Shown here one piece after another: positions 22,861 through 34,913 of a stretch of 64,000 bases of DNA. Source of the DNA: Mantis religiosa (Eukaryota > Arthropoda > Insecta > Mantodea > Mantidae); NCBI GenBank assembly GCA_030765055.1, contig CM060947.1, positions 60,928,859 to 60,992,858 on the forward strand, given 5' to 3'. Both the position numbers and the translations under genes were made by a program. The notes under the pieces were generated by a model. It searched no databases. It was not told the DNA's origin and was given only the letters and a program-made list of their open reading frames with translations. Numbering within the stretch: position 1 is the first letter of the stretch; each line of letters begins with the position of its first letter.

Positions 22861-23282
22861 TGTTTTATGGTAATAAAGAGCTTGCATAAGCAGTTAAAGA
22901 TAGCACGAGATAAAGGTCTGCCGAAACAAACAAACTGAGATAAATGGAAATTTCTGGTGACATCTTGATTGATAGAGATTTTTCGGTTTCTTTATTGTTC
23001 CAGAAATATCTAGAATTTATCAATGAGGTATTTAAGAAGGTGACGACTCGCCAAGAGTCAGTCGCGAAGAGTCGCAAGCAGAAAACAGCTGTAGATGTTG
23101 TTGTAACGAGAACTGATGTAATCAGAATGCTGTTTGTTATTGTCATCGACCTCGGATGATTGTGTTGTATATGTGATGTAATGTTGTTATGTCAGAATTG
23201 AACAGTGTATTTCTATGCAAATAAAGGACATTTAGAATTTCGGAAAATTGGACTTTTAATTCTACGAACCCACAAAGTCACA
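22861..23282 (+). mobile_element. Solo LTR related to the 12.2 kb LTR element
   Basis: Starts TGTTTTATGG and ends AAAGTCACA. Flanked by atag on both sides (22857-22860 and 23283-23286), a normal 4-base integrase duplication. The last 60 bases share gacttt..ttctacgaacccacaaag with the LTRs at 12231-14797 in opposite orientation; the rest is diverged. An aataaa at 23220-23225 could be the polyadenylation signal. Internal sequence has been lost, presumably by LTR recombination. Confidence 0.8.
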
Positions 23283-23289
23283 ATAGTAA

Positions 23290-23757
23290 TACATATGTGT
23301 TCAGTGGGTTCATTGTTGTTACTTTGCATGCTTCTTTCCATATATATATAATTTACTATTCTTAACAAATAAACAACAAACAAATAAACAGACAAAATTT
23401 ATGCTTTGCTTTTAAATGTTCTAAGCTTGCTTTTATTGTTTTATGTTATTGTTGATTGGAGTGTCTCTGGTTCAAATCGTGATGTTGTCCTTGCAGACTT
23501 ACATGGTGCTACAATGATGGTAGTGTGGTAATTCTAGAAGTTTGTTCAAGAGTTCTGTTGCTTATTTGGTTATTGTGTCCTTTCCTTTGAAGGTGGCTGC
23601 TAGCCTTGTCACTTCCTGACGGTCATTTCTTTATACCTGGTCTAAAACCCAAATGGTGCTGGCACCATTTGTGACTGTATTTCGGATGTGATGATGCTGC
23701 CAATGTCACCCTGTCTTACCTGGTGCAGAATATGTTGGTCTGGTGTGAAGTTTCCTT

Positions 23758-23846
<89 letters not shown>

Positions 23847-24550
23847 CTCAGTGTGTGCTCCAGCCTGCTAAGTAACAAATGGAGAGTTATGAAATCTATC
23901 TTATGGTAAGAAAGAAGGTTTGTATCAGGTGTAAAGACACCAAAGACAAGAATTGTTACAGTACATTAAATTGGTTATTTATCAAACATCTTACACTCAT
24001 TCTGCACTTTGACACTAATTAATCCAAAGAACTGTCTTGTTCCCTTACAATGAATATCGCCTGCTAATAGTGAATATGTTCCTTTCATACATGCATTTAT
24101 GCAGATTCTGTATGTCTATTTGACTCAATAAGTCGCTGGCATGTACTACCAGATATCATCACTATAAACTACTTTGGGTCACATTAAAAACTTGTATAGT
24201 GTTTTGCAGATTTGTTGCTGGCAAAATGTTTATGTCTTTGGCACATGCTTCTGTGTGGACTACTTTGGACGACTGCCCCTTTCCAGTCTCTTTCATGTAC
24301 CGTATTTCCAGTTGCTTCTTGTCTTTGCAGCTTCAAAACAAGTCATTTTACATAAATTCTCTGCTTTAAAAATGCCTATATTTTTTGTAAATTTTTTGGT
24401 TTACTTGTGCAAAACTCACCTCAAATGAAGAGGACTTCAGAGGCTATTATACTCCACCAGCAGAGAGAAAGTTCCTGTGAGGAATGTGGCAGCTTTACTC
24501 TGTGCGACAAGGACAGCAAATGTGTGACAGAGAATACATACTACACAAGC
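23290..24550. other. Intron sequence with a (CT)n array
   Basis: Holds an almost pure CT dinucleotide array at 23762-23841. The rest has no coding, tRNA-like or inverted-end signal that I can support. Confidence 0.6.
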
Positions 24551-24554
24551 AATA

Positions 24555-26167
24555 AAGCCATTCAAAAAACATGCACCCTACTGACATATGAAACTTTTAC
24601 TGTGTATAACCAAAATAGTAATACAATGTAAACAAGAATTACCTTACAAAGGTTGAGCAGGTTCATAATCAGAAAGGTGTTCCTAAGGTTCACTGGTGTC
24701 ACTGCTGGAAGAAATGTCATTATTTGGGTTCTCGATGATAATAGCATCAATGACATCTGAACGATTCCATCACTGTTCCAGTACTCCTGTTCAGTTTTCT
24801 CAACATGGTTGCAGAAGCCCTCCCAATCTTCTGTTGTTACTGCTGCGGTGCCTTGCATTGCTAATTCTTTAAGTCGCGACAGTGACATATTGCCTGACAC
24901 ATTATGTTCCCGAACGTAACTTTTCACTTCAGACCATGCGTACTCGATAGCATTTAAGTCACATATGTAAGACGGCAATCTGACAACAGTATGACAGTGG
25001 GCTTTTAAGAGTTCATCTATCTTAAAGATTTTCTCTCTAGACTTATTTACACATATGAGGTCATACAGTTCGTCTTTTCTCATTGCCATGTTGCATACAA
25101 TGTTATGTCGCGTTAACCACAAAACCATTTCGGACTTCAGTGCATATTGAGAAGGAGGTTTGTCAAGTTGCACATTGTGGTATGGGGCATTGTCAAGTAC
25201 TATTATTGCCATTGGTGGCAGACAATTTAACAGTTTATTTATGACCCACTTTTCAAAATTTGCACTGTTCATTTGTCCATGATAATCTCCCATTGCAGAC
25301 CCAGCTTTATAAATCAATTCCGCATTACTTAAAAATCCAGAATGAGAGCGTACAGTCACAATTATCAGTCTGTTGCCTGAATTTATATTTGTACAAACAC
25401 CAAAAACGTCGTCACTCTGCCAACATTTTCGAAAAGTGAGATTACTGTCTACCCACATTTCGTCCAAATTAAATATGCTCTTTCCCTCGCTGCGAAGTCA
25501 TTTAATGTTTGTCAAATACTGTGCGCGCCAACGTACAATGTCAGCTCTCTCCAAAAGAAGCTTACGCTTACTCCTACATTTTCTCCAATTAAATGTTATC
25601 ATATGCAGCAGCCTGCGGAGGGTCTCGACGCACCATGGAAAGTCAATTTTTGCCGTAATGCTAATAGTAGCTTCGGACAGGTTGGCACTATTCTTCGAAC
25701 AGTGTAAAACTCCTGCACAGTTCTTTGTATTACACACATATCGAAATCATCAATATTTATCTTCTGCTTACATGACCTCGGTGGGTGTTTCCCCGGCGTA
25801 TGGAGAGACGACGAAGAGCCGGCTTCTTCTCTTTCATTTGATGCCTAATTATTTTTATTAATGACTTGGACACTCCCATATAATGAGCTGCTCTTTCTGT
25901 AGCACAAGCAAGAGGAATTGCTATCTGTTTAGATTTCGATTCGTCATCACAAACTTTAAGGACATTTGCTATTATTTCCCGAGCCTCGCTATGAACTGTT
26001 TTTCCTTGCTTTTGCTCATTAGACATCATGATTACGTTCATTTGCAAACACAGGATCACTTGATGTACACGAAAATAATTCACTGAGTATACTGAAACCC
26101 AGAAGGCATTACATATTTACAAAAGGAGAAATCATCAGATGTTGACCAGATGTTTTTGAATGGGCTG
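24555..26167 (-). mobile_element. IS630-Tc1-mariner superfamily element, DD82E spacing, TA duplication
   Basis: The left end aagccattcaaaaaacat and the right end (reverse: cagcccattcaaaaacat) form an imperfect 18-base inverted repeat. TA lies outside each (24553-24554 and 26168-26169). The element is 1613 bases with one minus-strand transposase frame, now broken. A fragment of a relative's N-terminus is at 61628-61720. Confidence 0.85.
24562..26026 (-). pseudogene. DD82E-type DDE transposase, two lesions
   Basis: Starts MSNEQKQGKTVHSEAREIIA at 26026, followed by a helix-turn-helix-like VSKSLIKIIRHQM. The catalytic region has LDEMWVDSNLTFRKCW (first D), AIIVLDNAPYHNVQ (second D) and SYICDLNAIEYAWSEVK (third acidic residue E). 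I count 82 residues between the second D and this E. A frameshift lies near 25740-25780 and a stop near 25497, just before RSEGKSIFNLDEMW. Few lesions suggest relatively recent inactivation. The C-terminus reads into the left TIR. Confidence 0.85.
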
Positions 26168-26429
26168 TAAGTGAGCTGGCCAGAGTGTCATAAACATGCC
26201 ATAATTCTTCAGGGCAGGGTGGTGGAACCGTTTCCAACCCCTCTCCATCTCGCCCCTCGGAGCTTTTCTTAACTGTTCTAGAAAATGTAAGAAATACACT
26301 TATGTTTTCATAAAAATATCTTAAACATATGGTATTTTAATCAGAATTGTTAAGAGCCATTTTTGAGAAAATTAACATTTTTGAAAATGTTTCCTTTATT
26401 TATTTGTTTATTTATGTATTTATTTGATA

Positions 26430-26612
26430 TCCTCCAATGTAGGTCATATTGCACAATGAATGACATGGGTGAAATGAACCCAGGCTTGATAGAGCTTATA
26501 GAGTTACCTAACATTCATCTTTCAGGATAAGGTAAAACTCTGGGAAAAACGTATTCAAATAACTCACCGTGACCAAGATTCAAACTCAGGGCCTTGAATG
26601 TGAGGCAGATAT
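26430..26612 (-). mobile_element. SINE family S3, old diverged copy
   Basis: Shares gaatgacatgggtgaaatga and the aggataaggtaaaac and ctcaccgtgaccaagattca blocks with other S3 copies. The tRNA-like head beyond gtgaggcaga is missing. More diverged than the copies at 38275 and 62560. Confidence 0.75.
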
Positions 26613-26764
26613 TTTCCATGTAAAGGGTAGTTTGGGTTGGTGAATTCTCTTGAAAATCTTTGTCTCATCCTTGGAAGTTGCTGAACTTAAAGTAAAAAAC
26701 AAAGTTTGAGTTTCAATCAACTTTTTGTTTTTGAGTTACGCTATTCACAGACAGGCAGATGTAA

Positions 26765-26847
26765 GGCACTCACTCACTCACTCACTCACTCACTCACTCA
26801 CTCACTCACTCACTCACTCACTCACTCACTCACTCACTCACTCACTA
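26765..26847. repeat. (CACT)n tetranucleotide array
   Basis: About 20 perfect cact units followed by a short CT and CA tract. Confidence 0.95.
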
Positions 26848-26849
26848 TT

Positions 26850-27898
26850 TTCTCTCTCTCACACACACATGCACATACACAAACTTTTTTTTTTCTAAAA
26901 ATGCTTTTTTCGTATTCAGGGGGCCTAAAACATACATTTCCAGAGAAATTTTGACATCAGATTTTTGCGTAGAATACAATGCTTTCCCTATTTACTATAT
27001 ATAGTAGAGAAAGTAAAACTGTACAGTCTAAGACAAAATAAATGAGCAACACTTGGAAAGGATTTCAGTTTCGAGAACATCATTCTTTGATGCTGTGTTT
27101 ACAGTATATGATTTAATTCCACCCATCATTCATTACAAAGTTGAGTTTTTATATATCATACCAAAAACACATAGAACATAACAGCCATTGCAAGACATGT
27201 GGTTCAGAAGAATGTTTTCAAAAGTTCATTTTGCCAGATTTAAAGCAAAGTCCTGCTATGCAGGTATGAACATGAAACTAAAAGGTTATATAGTTTCTAA
27301 AAAAATGGAAGAATGATTTTGTAATCTATCTCTACATTCACTCAATTGTCTTGGTACGTATGATCTTTCTTGCTTATTCTCTTCTCTATGAAAACTATCT
27401 ATTCAGCATATTTTAAATGTATAACAATATTATGTGTTTATATTTATAACGTAATTTCTTTTTGTTATTTTAGGTACATTGTTTATTAAATATACAAAGA
27501 AGTGTAAAGTTAGTTCAAGTTGTCTGTCCAATTCAGGGACTTTGATCAAAATTCACAGATGTACTTCTTAATTATTCAAATTGTGCATTCTTTGAAGACT
27601 ACAGTTTCAAACAGTGGTCTGCTTCGTTATTCTGAGTTAAACTTAATGGAATGGGATTCTTAGGCATGGAATTCTAAACTGGTACTGCTAATATTCAGCA
27701 ATTCTCTTCAGTGTTGGTAATTTCTTTAATAGCAGTATTTTCATGGAAAGAGTAGCAACAGAATGTGGCAGATAATTTTCTCCTTGTGCATTATTGTGTA
27801 TTATAGAAGGGTTATTTCAAACCTGTTTTGTTCAGCTGAATTTATCACCAGAAATTGTTTTTTATCTGTTTACTTCTGGTTTTTGTTTAATGTTCCAG
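26850..27898. other. Remaining part of the intron before exon 2
   Basis: AT-rich with no supported feature. A polypyrimidine stretch and ttccag at 27893-27898 form the acceptor of the next exon. Confidence 0.5.
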
Positions 27899-28045
27899 TG
27901 CCAACAAGCGTAATACCAGGCATGTCAGTGCCACTAGGCCAAGCCAAAGTCCTGGTGGCAAAAATGCCTACTATTCCTCCTCAACTTTTGGGTGCCCAGC
28001 CTTCTTCAGGATTGTCAGAAGTCTTTGAAGGAGATAAATTACAAG
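27899..28045 (+). CDS. Host gene exon 2 of those visible
   Basis: 147 bases, phase 1 in and phase 1 out. With the last base of the previous exon it reads VPTSVIPGMSVPLGQAKVLV then PPQLLGAQPSSGLSEVFEGD, followed by the donor gtagca. The hydrophobic-proline pattern is not a domain I recognise. The strict open frame and matching phases support it as coding. Confidence 0.8.
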
Positions 28046-28548
28046 GTAGCAGATATATCTATAATGTTATGTGCTAGAGAACAATGAAGATAGAAATATA
28101 TTAAATGCTCAAAACTGAAATAGTAATATTGCACACTGAAATGTTTGAGCTTATGGATTTTAAATTTTATATCCAAGCAGTTAGACTATGTTTCTAATAT
28201 ATGTAACTAAACTTACCATTTTTTTTAACTGTAGGCTTATGTGAAATTGAGTATTAAATGTTTCTATTCTGGGTCCTGCATGGTAAGACCACTTTTTTTA
28301 TTGGTAAAATAAGAAAGCAATGCAACTTAAGTCATATTTACAAACTAAATGAATGCCAGTGAACATTCAACACTGTATTAGTTTAACTCAGAACTTACAA
28401 GGCTTTGTATTTTCTATAACATGTTCAAAATTTGAGTGCTGACAAAAATCTACTCACTCTCTCTTGCTAAAATTTTCATGTAATTTAGTTGAGTTGGTAT
28501 TAGTATCACTAATATCATGTTTTTTAAAATTCTCTGTTAACATAGAGT

Positions 28549-29118
28549 CAAGCTGAAAAATGCCATGCCACAGCCAGGATTTGAACCACGGATCTCTTGT
28601 TTCCGTCCAGTTGCTCTTACCCATTGAGCTACCATGGCCAACATACTGTCATGACATTAAATTCTCTAATTGATGCATATATTTTCCCAGTAAACTACTA
28701 GGGGTTCTCATATTCGAGATAGACGGTTTATGGCGAATTACTATTGTAAGGACTTGAGTTCCAGGCTTCATCGTTAAACTCTTATTATTTAAGTTAATTG
28801 ATGGAAATTAATCATTCCTTCACACTAGCCATGTATAGGCTAAGGTTTTGGATAGAGTCAAACTGAAAACTTCAATGCCACGGCCGGTATTTGAACCGGG
28901 GATCTCCTGGTTTCAGTCCAGTCACTCTTATCCATTGAGCTACCATGGCCAACGTACCGTCATGACATTAAATTCTCCAATTGACTCGTATATTTTCCTG
29001 GTAAACCACTAGGGGCTCTCGTATTCAAGATATACTGTTTGTGGCGAGTTACTATTGTAAGTACTTGAGTCCCAGGCTTCGTTAAACTCTTATTATTTAT
29101 GTTAATTGATGGAAATTA
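28549..29118 (-). mobile_element. Two S1 SINE units in direct head-to-tail tandem
   Basis: Unit one is 28549-28852 and unit two 28853-29118. Each has the minus-strand tRNA-like segment GCCATGGTAGCTCAATGG with a B-box-like GGTTCAAAT at 28567-28645 and 28875-28955. The junction has no gap and no target duplication between units. They lie in the intron between exons 2 and 3. Confidence 0.8.
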
Positions 29119-29271
29119 AATCCCATTGAAGCAGGATACTTGTTCATTAAAATGTGTTTTAATGTGGTTTAATATGCTATGATAATTTTAAATGAGTATT
29201 TTTTGTGTAATCCACAGCTTTTCAGTAATATTCATTTAAACTTTAATCTTAAATGATTTTTCTGTTCTCAG

Positions 29272-30351
29272 ATAATGAAACAGATTTTAATCGATTTCCT
29301 GCCAATGAAGAGAGTGAAGAAGTGGGTGCATCAGATGACGACAGTGATGAGGATGACGACGACGATGATGATGATGATGATGATGATGCAATGGACTCTG
29401 ATGATGAAGACTATATGGAACCAGGAAGAAGAAGAGGAGGGAGGTTTGGAGCAAAGCAGCGTGGGGGACGTGCAGTTCGAAGGATGGTGCGAGGTACTCG
29501 TACAAGGGGAAATGGGCGAAACTGGGACCGTGGTAGTAACTTACGTGGAGGTGTGACTACAATAAAACGTAGAGGTGGCCGGGGTCGAGGAGGACCTGGC
29601 CGACCAGAAGAAGTTGAACGTGCTCAACGACTGGAAGCTGAAATGGCTGCAGCACTTGTAGCAATGGATAAAAGTCCAGAAAAAGCAGAAAATGTAACAT
29701 GCTTAGTTCCCACAGAGGGCATGGTTCAAGAAGCAGACTCTGCATCTGTGCAACCAAGTCGAACAGAACACTCAGATCCAGTTGTAACTAAAAAACCTGT
29801 TACAAACACCAATGAGAAATTAAATGCTGTCAGGAAAAAACTGACTGATGCTCTGGAAAGCAAAAAGCAACAGGAAAGAACAGTTTTACTAACAAATCCT
29901 ACTTCACCTCCTAGAAATCAAAACCAAACAACTGCCAATCGTCAAATTGTCCAAAATAAGCATGAGAAGAAAAGTGCAGTTAAGAGTCCAAATAAGAAAC
30001 ATTCCGCAGATTTATTACAGTCTGCTTCACAAACTGCTTCACAACCCACTTCATCAAATATATCTCCAAACCAAGAAGTGTCCAAAAATGAAACCAGAAA
30101 AAATTATCCCAAGCGAGAAAATAGAAAACCTCCAGCCCATCTTGCTGAGGCTTTTGGACCTGCATTATTTTCCACTCCTGATATCATTAGAAGGGTTAGT
30201 ACTGGAGGGGAACAAAAGACAGCACCACCTACTGCAGAAACCCCGCCTGCGGAAACGAAGAAAGAAGAAAATGAACCTTCAACTTCTAAGCCATCACCAG
30301 AAGCGAAGATGAATACAACTCCAATGGCATCTCCTACTTCACAGGAAGAAC
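29272..30351 (+). CDS. Host gene exon 3 of those visible: acidic, RG-rich and basic segments
   Basis: 1080 bases, acceptor ttctgttctcag and donor gtaagt, phase 1 in and out. In order: DNETDFNRFPANEESEEVGA; an acidic run of about 25 D/E around a (GAT)n tract (29337-29410); an R/G-rich stretch with GRGRGGPGRP, similar to an AT-hook; EEVERAQRLEAEMAAALVAM, a probable helix; a long K/S/T/N-rich linker; the block PPAHLAEAFGPALFSTPDII; then a P/T/E-rich tail. This suggests a nuclear chromatin or transcription cofactor. The insect SAYP/e(y)3 protein is a possible match I cannot confirm from memory. Confidence 0.85.
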
Positions 30352-30570
30352 GTAAGTTTCAATCTATTTTCACAATATTTACCTATTGTTAAAAGTAAGG
30401 AAAAAGTTTGTAAGCTTTTATTTTATTGATTTTGTTATATAGTTGCACCTTTTCTCTTTTATTGCTTGAATATTTAATTTTAATGTATTTTGAAATACCA
30501 ATAATGGTTGACCAAGCATGCAACAGCATTATGTTTGAGCAAGCCACAGTTTTATTGAGAATAGCACATT

Positions 30571-30718
30571 CTTTTTAAAATTATAAAATAGAAGTATTTA
30601 TAAGTCAAACATCAGCTGAAGATGAGGAAGCGTGGTCCTTAAAACATGTCCTAATTTTAAATGTAAGTGGAGCTAAAGTGTTTTTATAGTTTGACAAGTG
30701 GTTTAAAAATATTTTATT
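30571..30718 (+). mobile_element. Short PLE 3'-end insert with hammerhead relic and 12-base duplication
   Basis: aatagcacattc flanks the insert at about 30559-30570 and 30719-30730. Inside, 30612-30653 reads ATCAG, CTGAAGA, T, helix GAGGA/TCCTT, AAAA (first G lost), CATG, TC, CTAAT. It is a 148-base piece with no coding sequence, a severely 5'-truncated PLE in single orientation. Confidence 0.7.
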
Positions 30719-30915
30719 AATAGCACATTCACTTCAAATTACAGGTAGTGAAGGTTTTACAAAGAGTAACATCATCTAAAAGTGAGATGTTTAGCAATTT
30801 TAGCTTTTGATACTAGTGGTTTAATCCAGAAGTCCAATGTATGCTATTGATATACATGGAAGAAAAACAGATTTTCTGTCTTCAGGCGACTTCAGTTCAA
30901 GCTCCAGTTTAGATT

Positions 30916-31097
30916 TTGAAAGACTTAACATTGAGTCATACCTTTTAAAACTTGAAACTTTACTCATGTCCACTTACAAAATCAGAAATGTTTTTGGGAC
31001 CGTTGCAGTCTTGAAAACATTCTTGATTTTTTTTAAATGGACTTGAGTGAAGTTTCAAGTTTGAAAATGTATGACTCAAAAGTCTTTCAATATAAAA
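30916..31097. mobile_element. Palindromic PLE-derived element with hammerhead relic
   Basis: The left arm from gaaagacttaacattgagtc and the right arm ending tgactcaaaagtctttc mirror each other with moderate divergence. The right arm holds gttgcagtcttgaaaacattc, the second half of a hammerhead-like motif. The family is the one seen at 43410-43530. The first half of the motif is gone. Confidence 0.6.
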
Positions 31098-31389
31098 TTA
31101 GCTTCACTTTTAACAAGACTTTTATTTATAACTATCCAGATTTGATTTTCATTTTATTTTAATTTCAAAATATAAACTTGACATAAGTGACGTTTAAGTA
31201 TGTATACTGGCTCATTCATATTTTAAAATAAAAATAAAATGAAAATGAAAATAACTTCACAGTTAATAGTGCCTCTGTTTTTAATATTTATTCATTTTAG
31301 ATGTTTGATCATGTTTGAAAAGAATAATTATGTTTGTGTTCAGTTCTGTTTAAGAATTGGTGTTGAACAATAAAAAAGGTTATGATTTG

Positions 31390-31990
31390 AAGAATTTAGT
31401 AACAGTGATGTCAAAATTAATTGGAAAAACTATTTGCAGTCGGTTTATTGACACTTTGTCACTTACATTTTTATATTATCGAGGAAGTAGTTTCAGATGC
31501 CATTGCTTCCATTTTCAGCCTCTTTCCAACTAGCATCTGTTTTCATCTGCTCTCTTCCCTCTGGTGGTGGAACTATGAATTTCTTTGTCAGATTATCTAC
31601 TGGTGGGATTTCAAAGTTCGTTATTTGGTCGTAATTGTTCCATATGAATATATTTTCCCATGTTGTCATTTTATTTTGGTTTATCACTCCTTTTAGTAAT
31701 TTTGTATTTGGATGAATGTCATGATTTTTGTTTCAAAAATGAAATGCTACTGCTGACTTATCTTCTTGTTTCATTTTGATGTTTGACTCTGGTATTTAGA
31801 TTTCTTTTAGTTTGACTTATGTAGCATTTTTCACAATTCTTACAACTTATTTGTATATTCTGGATCTGTTAATTGATGGTATTTCATCTTTTGTTTTTGA
31901 ATTTAGCAGTCTTAAAACTGAGTGTCTATTAGTAGGTGTCAAGATTATATTTTGTTCCTTAAAGATTATTAAATGTTTTTGGGTAATATA
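31390..31990 (-). mobile_element. Penelope-like element family C, 3' part
   Basis: Minus strand encodes the C-terminus, with NFEIPPVDNLTKKFIVPPPE and, further upstream, degraded GIY-YIG sequence to about 31990. The 3' part holds a hammerhead-like motif at 31490-31523. The left edge aatttagtaacagtgatg matches the leader of the palindrome at 37868. Confidence 0.75.
31490..31523 (-). ncRNA. Hammerhead-like motif, family C, with compensatory stem I pair
   Basis: Minus strand: GAGG, CTGAAAA, T, short helix, GAAA, ctactt, then CCTC. Core position 8 is A rather than the catalytic G. Stem I is GAGG/CCTC here but GAGA/TCTC in the copies at 37970 and 38147, so one base pair changed on both sides. Confidence 0.6.
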
Positions 31991-32269
31991 AATTCACTGA
32001 ATATTCTATTGCATATTATGGTTGGAGAAAAGAGATGTCAGTTAGATGCTTTTATTTTGAATATTTATTTTGTGAAATAGTCACCTAAATGACATTTGAG
32101 TTGCATTGTATCTAACTTCTTTTTAGTTTTTTTGCTGCTTTTCTATTGTAAATAGAGGAAGTATTATATTTCATTCAAGAAACTTAAATTAAGATTTTAT
32201 TGGATATACACACTTTAAAGTACCAATCAAAATACAACATATTGTGATGCAGAGGCAGTTACCCAAGAT

Positions 32270-32690
32270 TTTTATGAGTTTAGTATATTCAGAGAAACGA
32301 GGAGCATTATTATAGGGGCTTTTGTAAAGAGGTAGAATTAAGGCTGGAAGATTTAGATAGTCAAGTTATATTTGCCAGTGTAAGGGAGAAAAGATCAATG
32401 AGGACATATTGGGAAGTAAAGACAGTGTGGGGGAGGGAGAAGTACATAGATGTGTGTAATAAGTCAGGGCGAGAAGGATTTGCCTGGGCAAGGAGGGAGT
32501 TAGAAATTTGAAAGGTATTAGATACGATAAGGATACAGGGAAATGCCTAATGTGTGGAGAAGAGGATACAGATTGGCATAGTATACTTTACTGCAAATAA
32601 AGATATGGAGAGAACAAATTTGGCAACAAAAGTGGGACAGTTTTAGGGAAGGGGGGGAGGTATTAATAATAAAGAAAATGTTTAATCCTT
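32270..32690 (+). pseudogene. LINE C-terminal fragment, same family as 53430-55398
   Basis: Broken translation WGREKYIDVCNKSGREGFAW matches WGREGYIDICSKLGREGFAW of the LINE at 53724-55157. The following zinc-finger-like segment is also present (CVEKRIQIG-type). No start, several stops. Confidence 0.75.
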
Positions 32691-32836
32691 TCATGGAAGT
32701 GTTGAAAACAGTGTTGTTGTATAAAGTTGTATAAATTAAATTAATTAGGAGTCGATTAATGACACAAAACAACACTTTTAAATTTTCCCGGAACTGGTTT
32801 CTGAGGCCTTCCCTCTATCTTCAGCCGGACATCGAC
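32691..32836 (-). mobile_element. Penelope family B 3'-end fragment
   Basis: Matches the outer ends of the palindrome at 39719-43112, including ggagtcgattaatgacac and the hammerhead-like motif (32786-32829). It is preceded by the long-form tail catggaagtgttgaaaacag. It stops at catcgac next to an (AT)n array at 32837-32901, followed by a G run at 32929-32940. Confidence 0.85.
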
Positions 32837-32905
<69 letters not shown>

Positions 32906-32999
32906 ACGAGTTTAGTGCCAACAGGCTGGGGGGGGGGGGGTGGGTTGGGTTGAAGTGTCACTTCCCATTCAGTGTAAACACCAGAAGCACTATAGTGAT

Positions 33000-34909
33000 A
33001 GCTGAATCTGTTCTAGGTTTCTCTTGTGCCATCTCCACAACACTAAAATGTTTCATGGAAATTTCATTGCAAGTTAGTGAATGTGTTTCTGGTGGACAAT
33101 AAAATCTGTACTCTTAAGTGATTTTCAAATGACTTGTTACATGCTGCAGTGCTACTACTATAGAAGGTTTTGGAAAAGTAGGTTCTGTCTACAGCTAGTA
33201 GACATCTGGAAGAACCTCATCATGCATATTTCAACTTTGCAAAGAAAGTGAAGTGCTACTGTAAACTAAGAGTGAAGTTACAGTGAAAAGTTAACTGATG
33301 TCATTAGCAAAGTGACAGTGAGAACTCAGTAAAGTGACAGAGGACACAGGGTAAAGTCACAATATTTTTAAAAAGGCATGCTTGCATAAATGTTAAGCCT
33401 GTGTTGGACAAAGTTGGTGTTGAAGTTCAGCATTTTCCAAGGATGTTACACGGATTTTCAATAACATTCCCTTATTTCAAACTATACTTCACAGAAAAAT
33501 TATTAACTATTTTTGATTCACCCAAGTCTTAAAATACCAAATGTTTAAGCTATTGGCAAAACAAAGGAAAAGTTTATTTTGAATTTTGTGGGCACAGCTT
33601 GCAGTCTTCTTCATTTGGAATGAATTTTGCACAAATTGTTAGTTATATGAAATCATTATTTTAAATCATGTAATGTTGTCTAACTTTTGATAAGCATACC
33701 AACCTTTCATCAAAGTATTGCAATACAAGAGAGCGAATAGCTTTATTGCCAACACCTAGCATCAGATACCAATCAGCTAACCAACCATGATTTATGTGAA
33801 ATGCATTTATTGTTTTGTGACATGAAGTATTTTCTACTATTTCTTGTTAGTGGTTTAAATTTCCAAATCTATACATTTTTTGAAGTGCTGTATAGCCAAT
33901 TAGTTGTTTGGTGTGGTCAAATAAAGAGTGGAATTCCAAAGCCCGCTTATAGTGACCTGTTGCATAAAGGATATTGATAAATTATTTCTGTAAATATTTA
34001 TCTCAACTGGTGTGAAATACAAGAAGATTAGCTTTTATTAAGTTTGTAGAAGTATGAGTAGAGAAGTCTTTTGTATATAAACATCAGATTGTTTCATATT
34101 TAGATTGTGATACTGCAATCTCCAGTAGCTAGTCATATAACTACTTTGTCTAGGAGCTAGGTCCTCAGAGTTAAATACACGCATACAAAATATTTGATCA
34201 AGGTCTCTCTCTATTTATGTATGTTGAAGCACTTCTGAAATGAGTATAAAATTGGAGGTCAAGGCAAGGAAATAATTTCTTTTGAGCAGGAAAGGTGACT
34301 TCTCAATGATTTTAGTTTTATAACTATGTTTATGTATATTATTTAATGCTGGAAGAAAATGCATGACAGTTTTACTAGGGTAAGATTTGTGGGAAAACAT
34401 ATTTTGTTTGCTAATGATGCTATAATTATCAAGGACATCATTTTTGTGTGTCAGGATTTAGAGAAGTAACTAATATGGTTTATGGATGTAATAAATTTGG
34501 TTTTATTCCATAAAGTAAACTGTATGCATCCTAGCTGAAAAACTCATCACACAACATGAAAAAAATCCTTATGAAACGTCATTAACATGGAAACATTATT
34601 AAAACTTGAACACTAGACTGTTTATACAGGGTGTGGAGATGAAACTTCCCATCTAATTTTATATGAATTGGAAATAAATTATGTTTGTTATCCTTTCTTT
34701 AACATATTCAGTTTCACTGTTGTAATTGTTTGCTATCCTTTCTTCAGCATATTTAGTTTAATTGATGTTGTTACTGCTGCTTACAAATGATTCACAATGA
34801 GTTATAAACTATTGTGTTTGCTGTTGTAAAGAGTTGTTTTGTATGGTAAATAAGCAGCTTAATATCAGAATGAATATTCAATGTAACGGGATACATGTAC
34901 CAGCACTTA
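33000..34909. other. Intron 4 sequence with no supported feature
   Basis: About 1.9 kb, AT-rich. I found no coding block, paired ends or tRNA-like boxes that I would stand behind. Confidence 0.5.
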
Positions 34910-34913
34910 TTAA

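Noticed and set aside
23762..23841. GAGA-factor binding array as a regulatory element
   Set aside because: A pure CT dinucleotide array in an intron; no promoter evidence to support function.
26765..26847. A CRISPR-like array
   Set aside because: Simple (CACT)n repeat without spacers in a eukaryotic intron.
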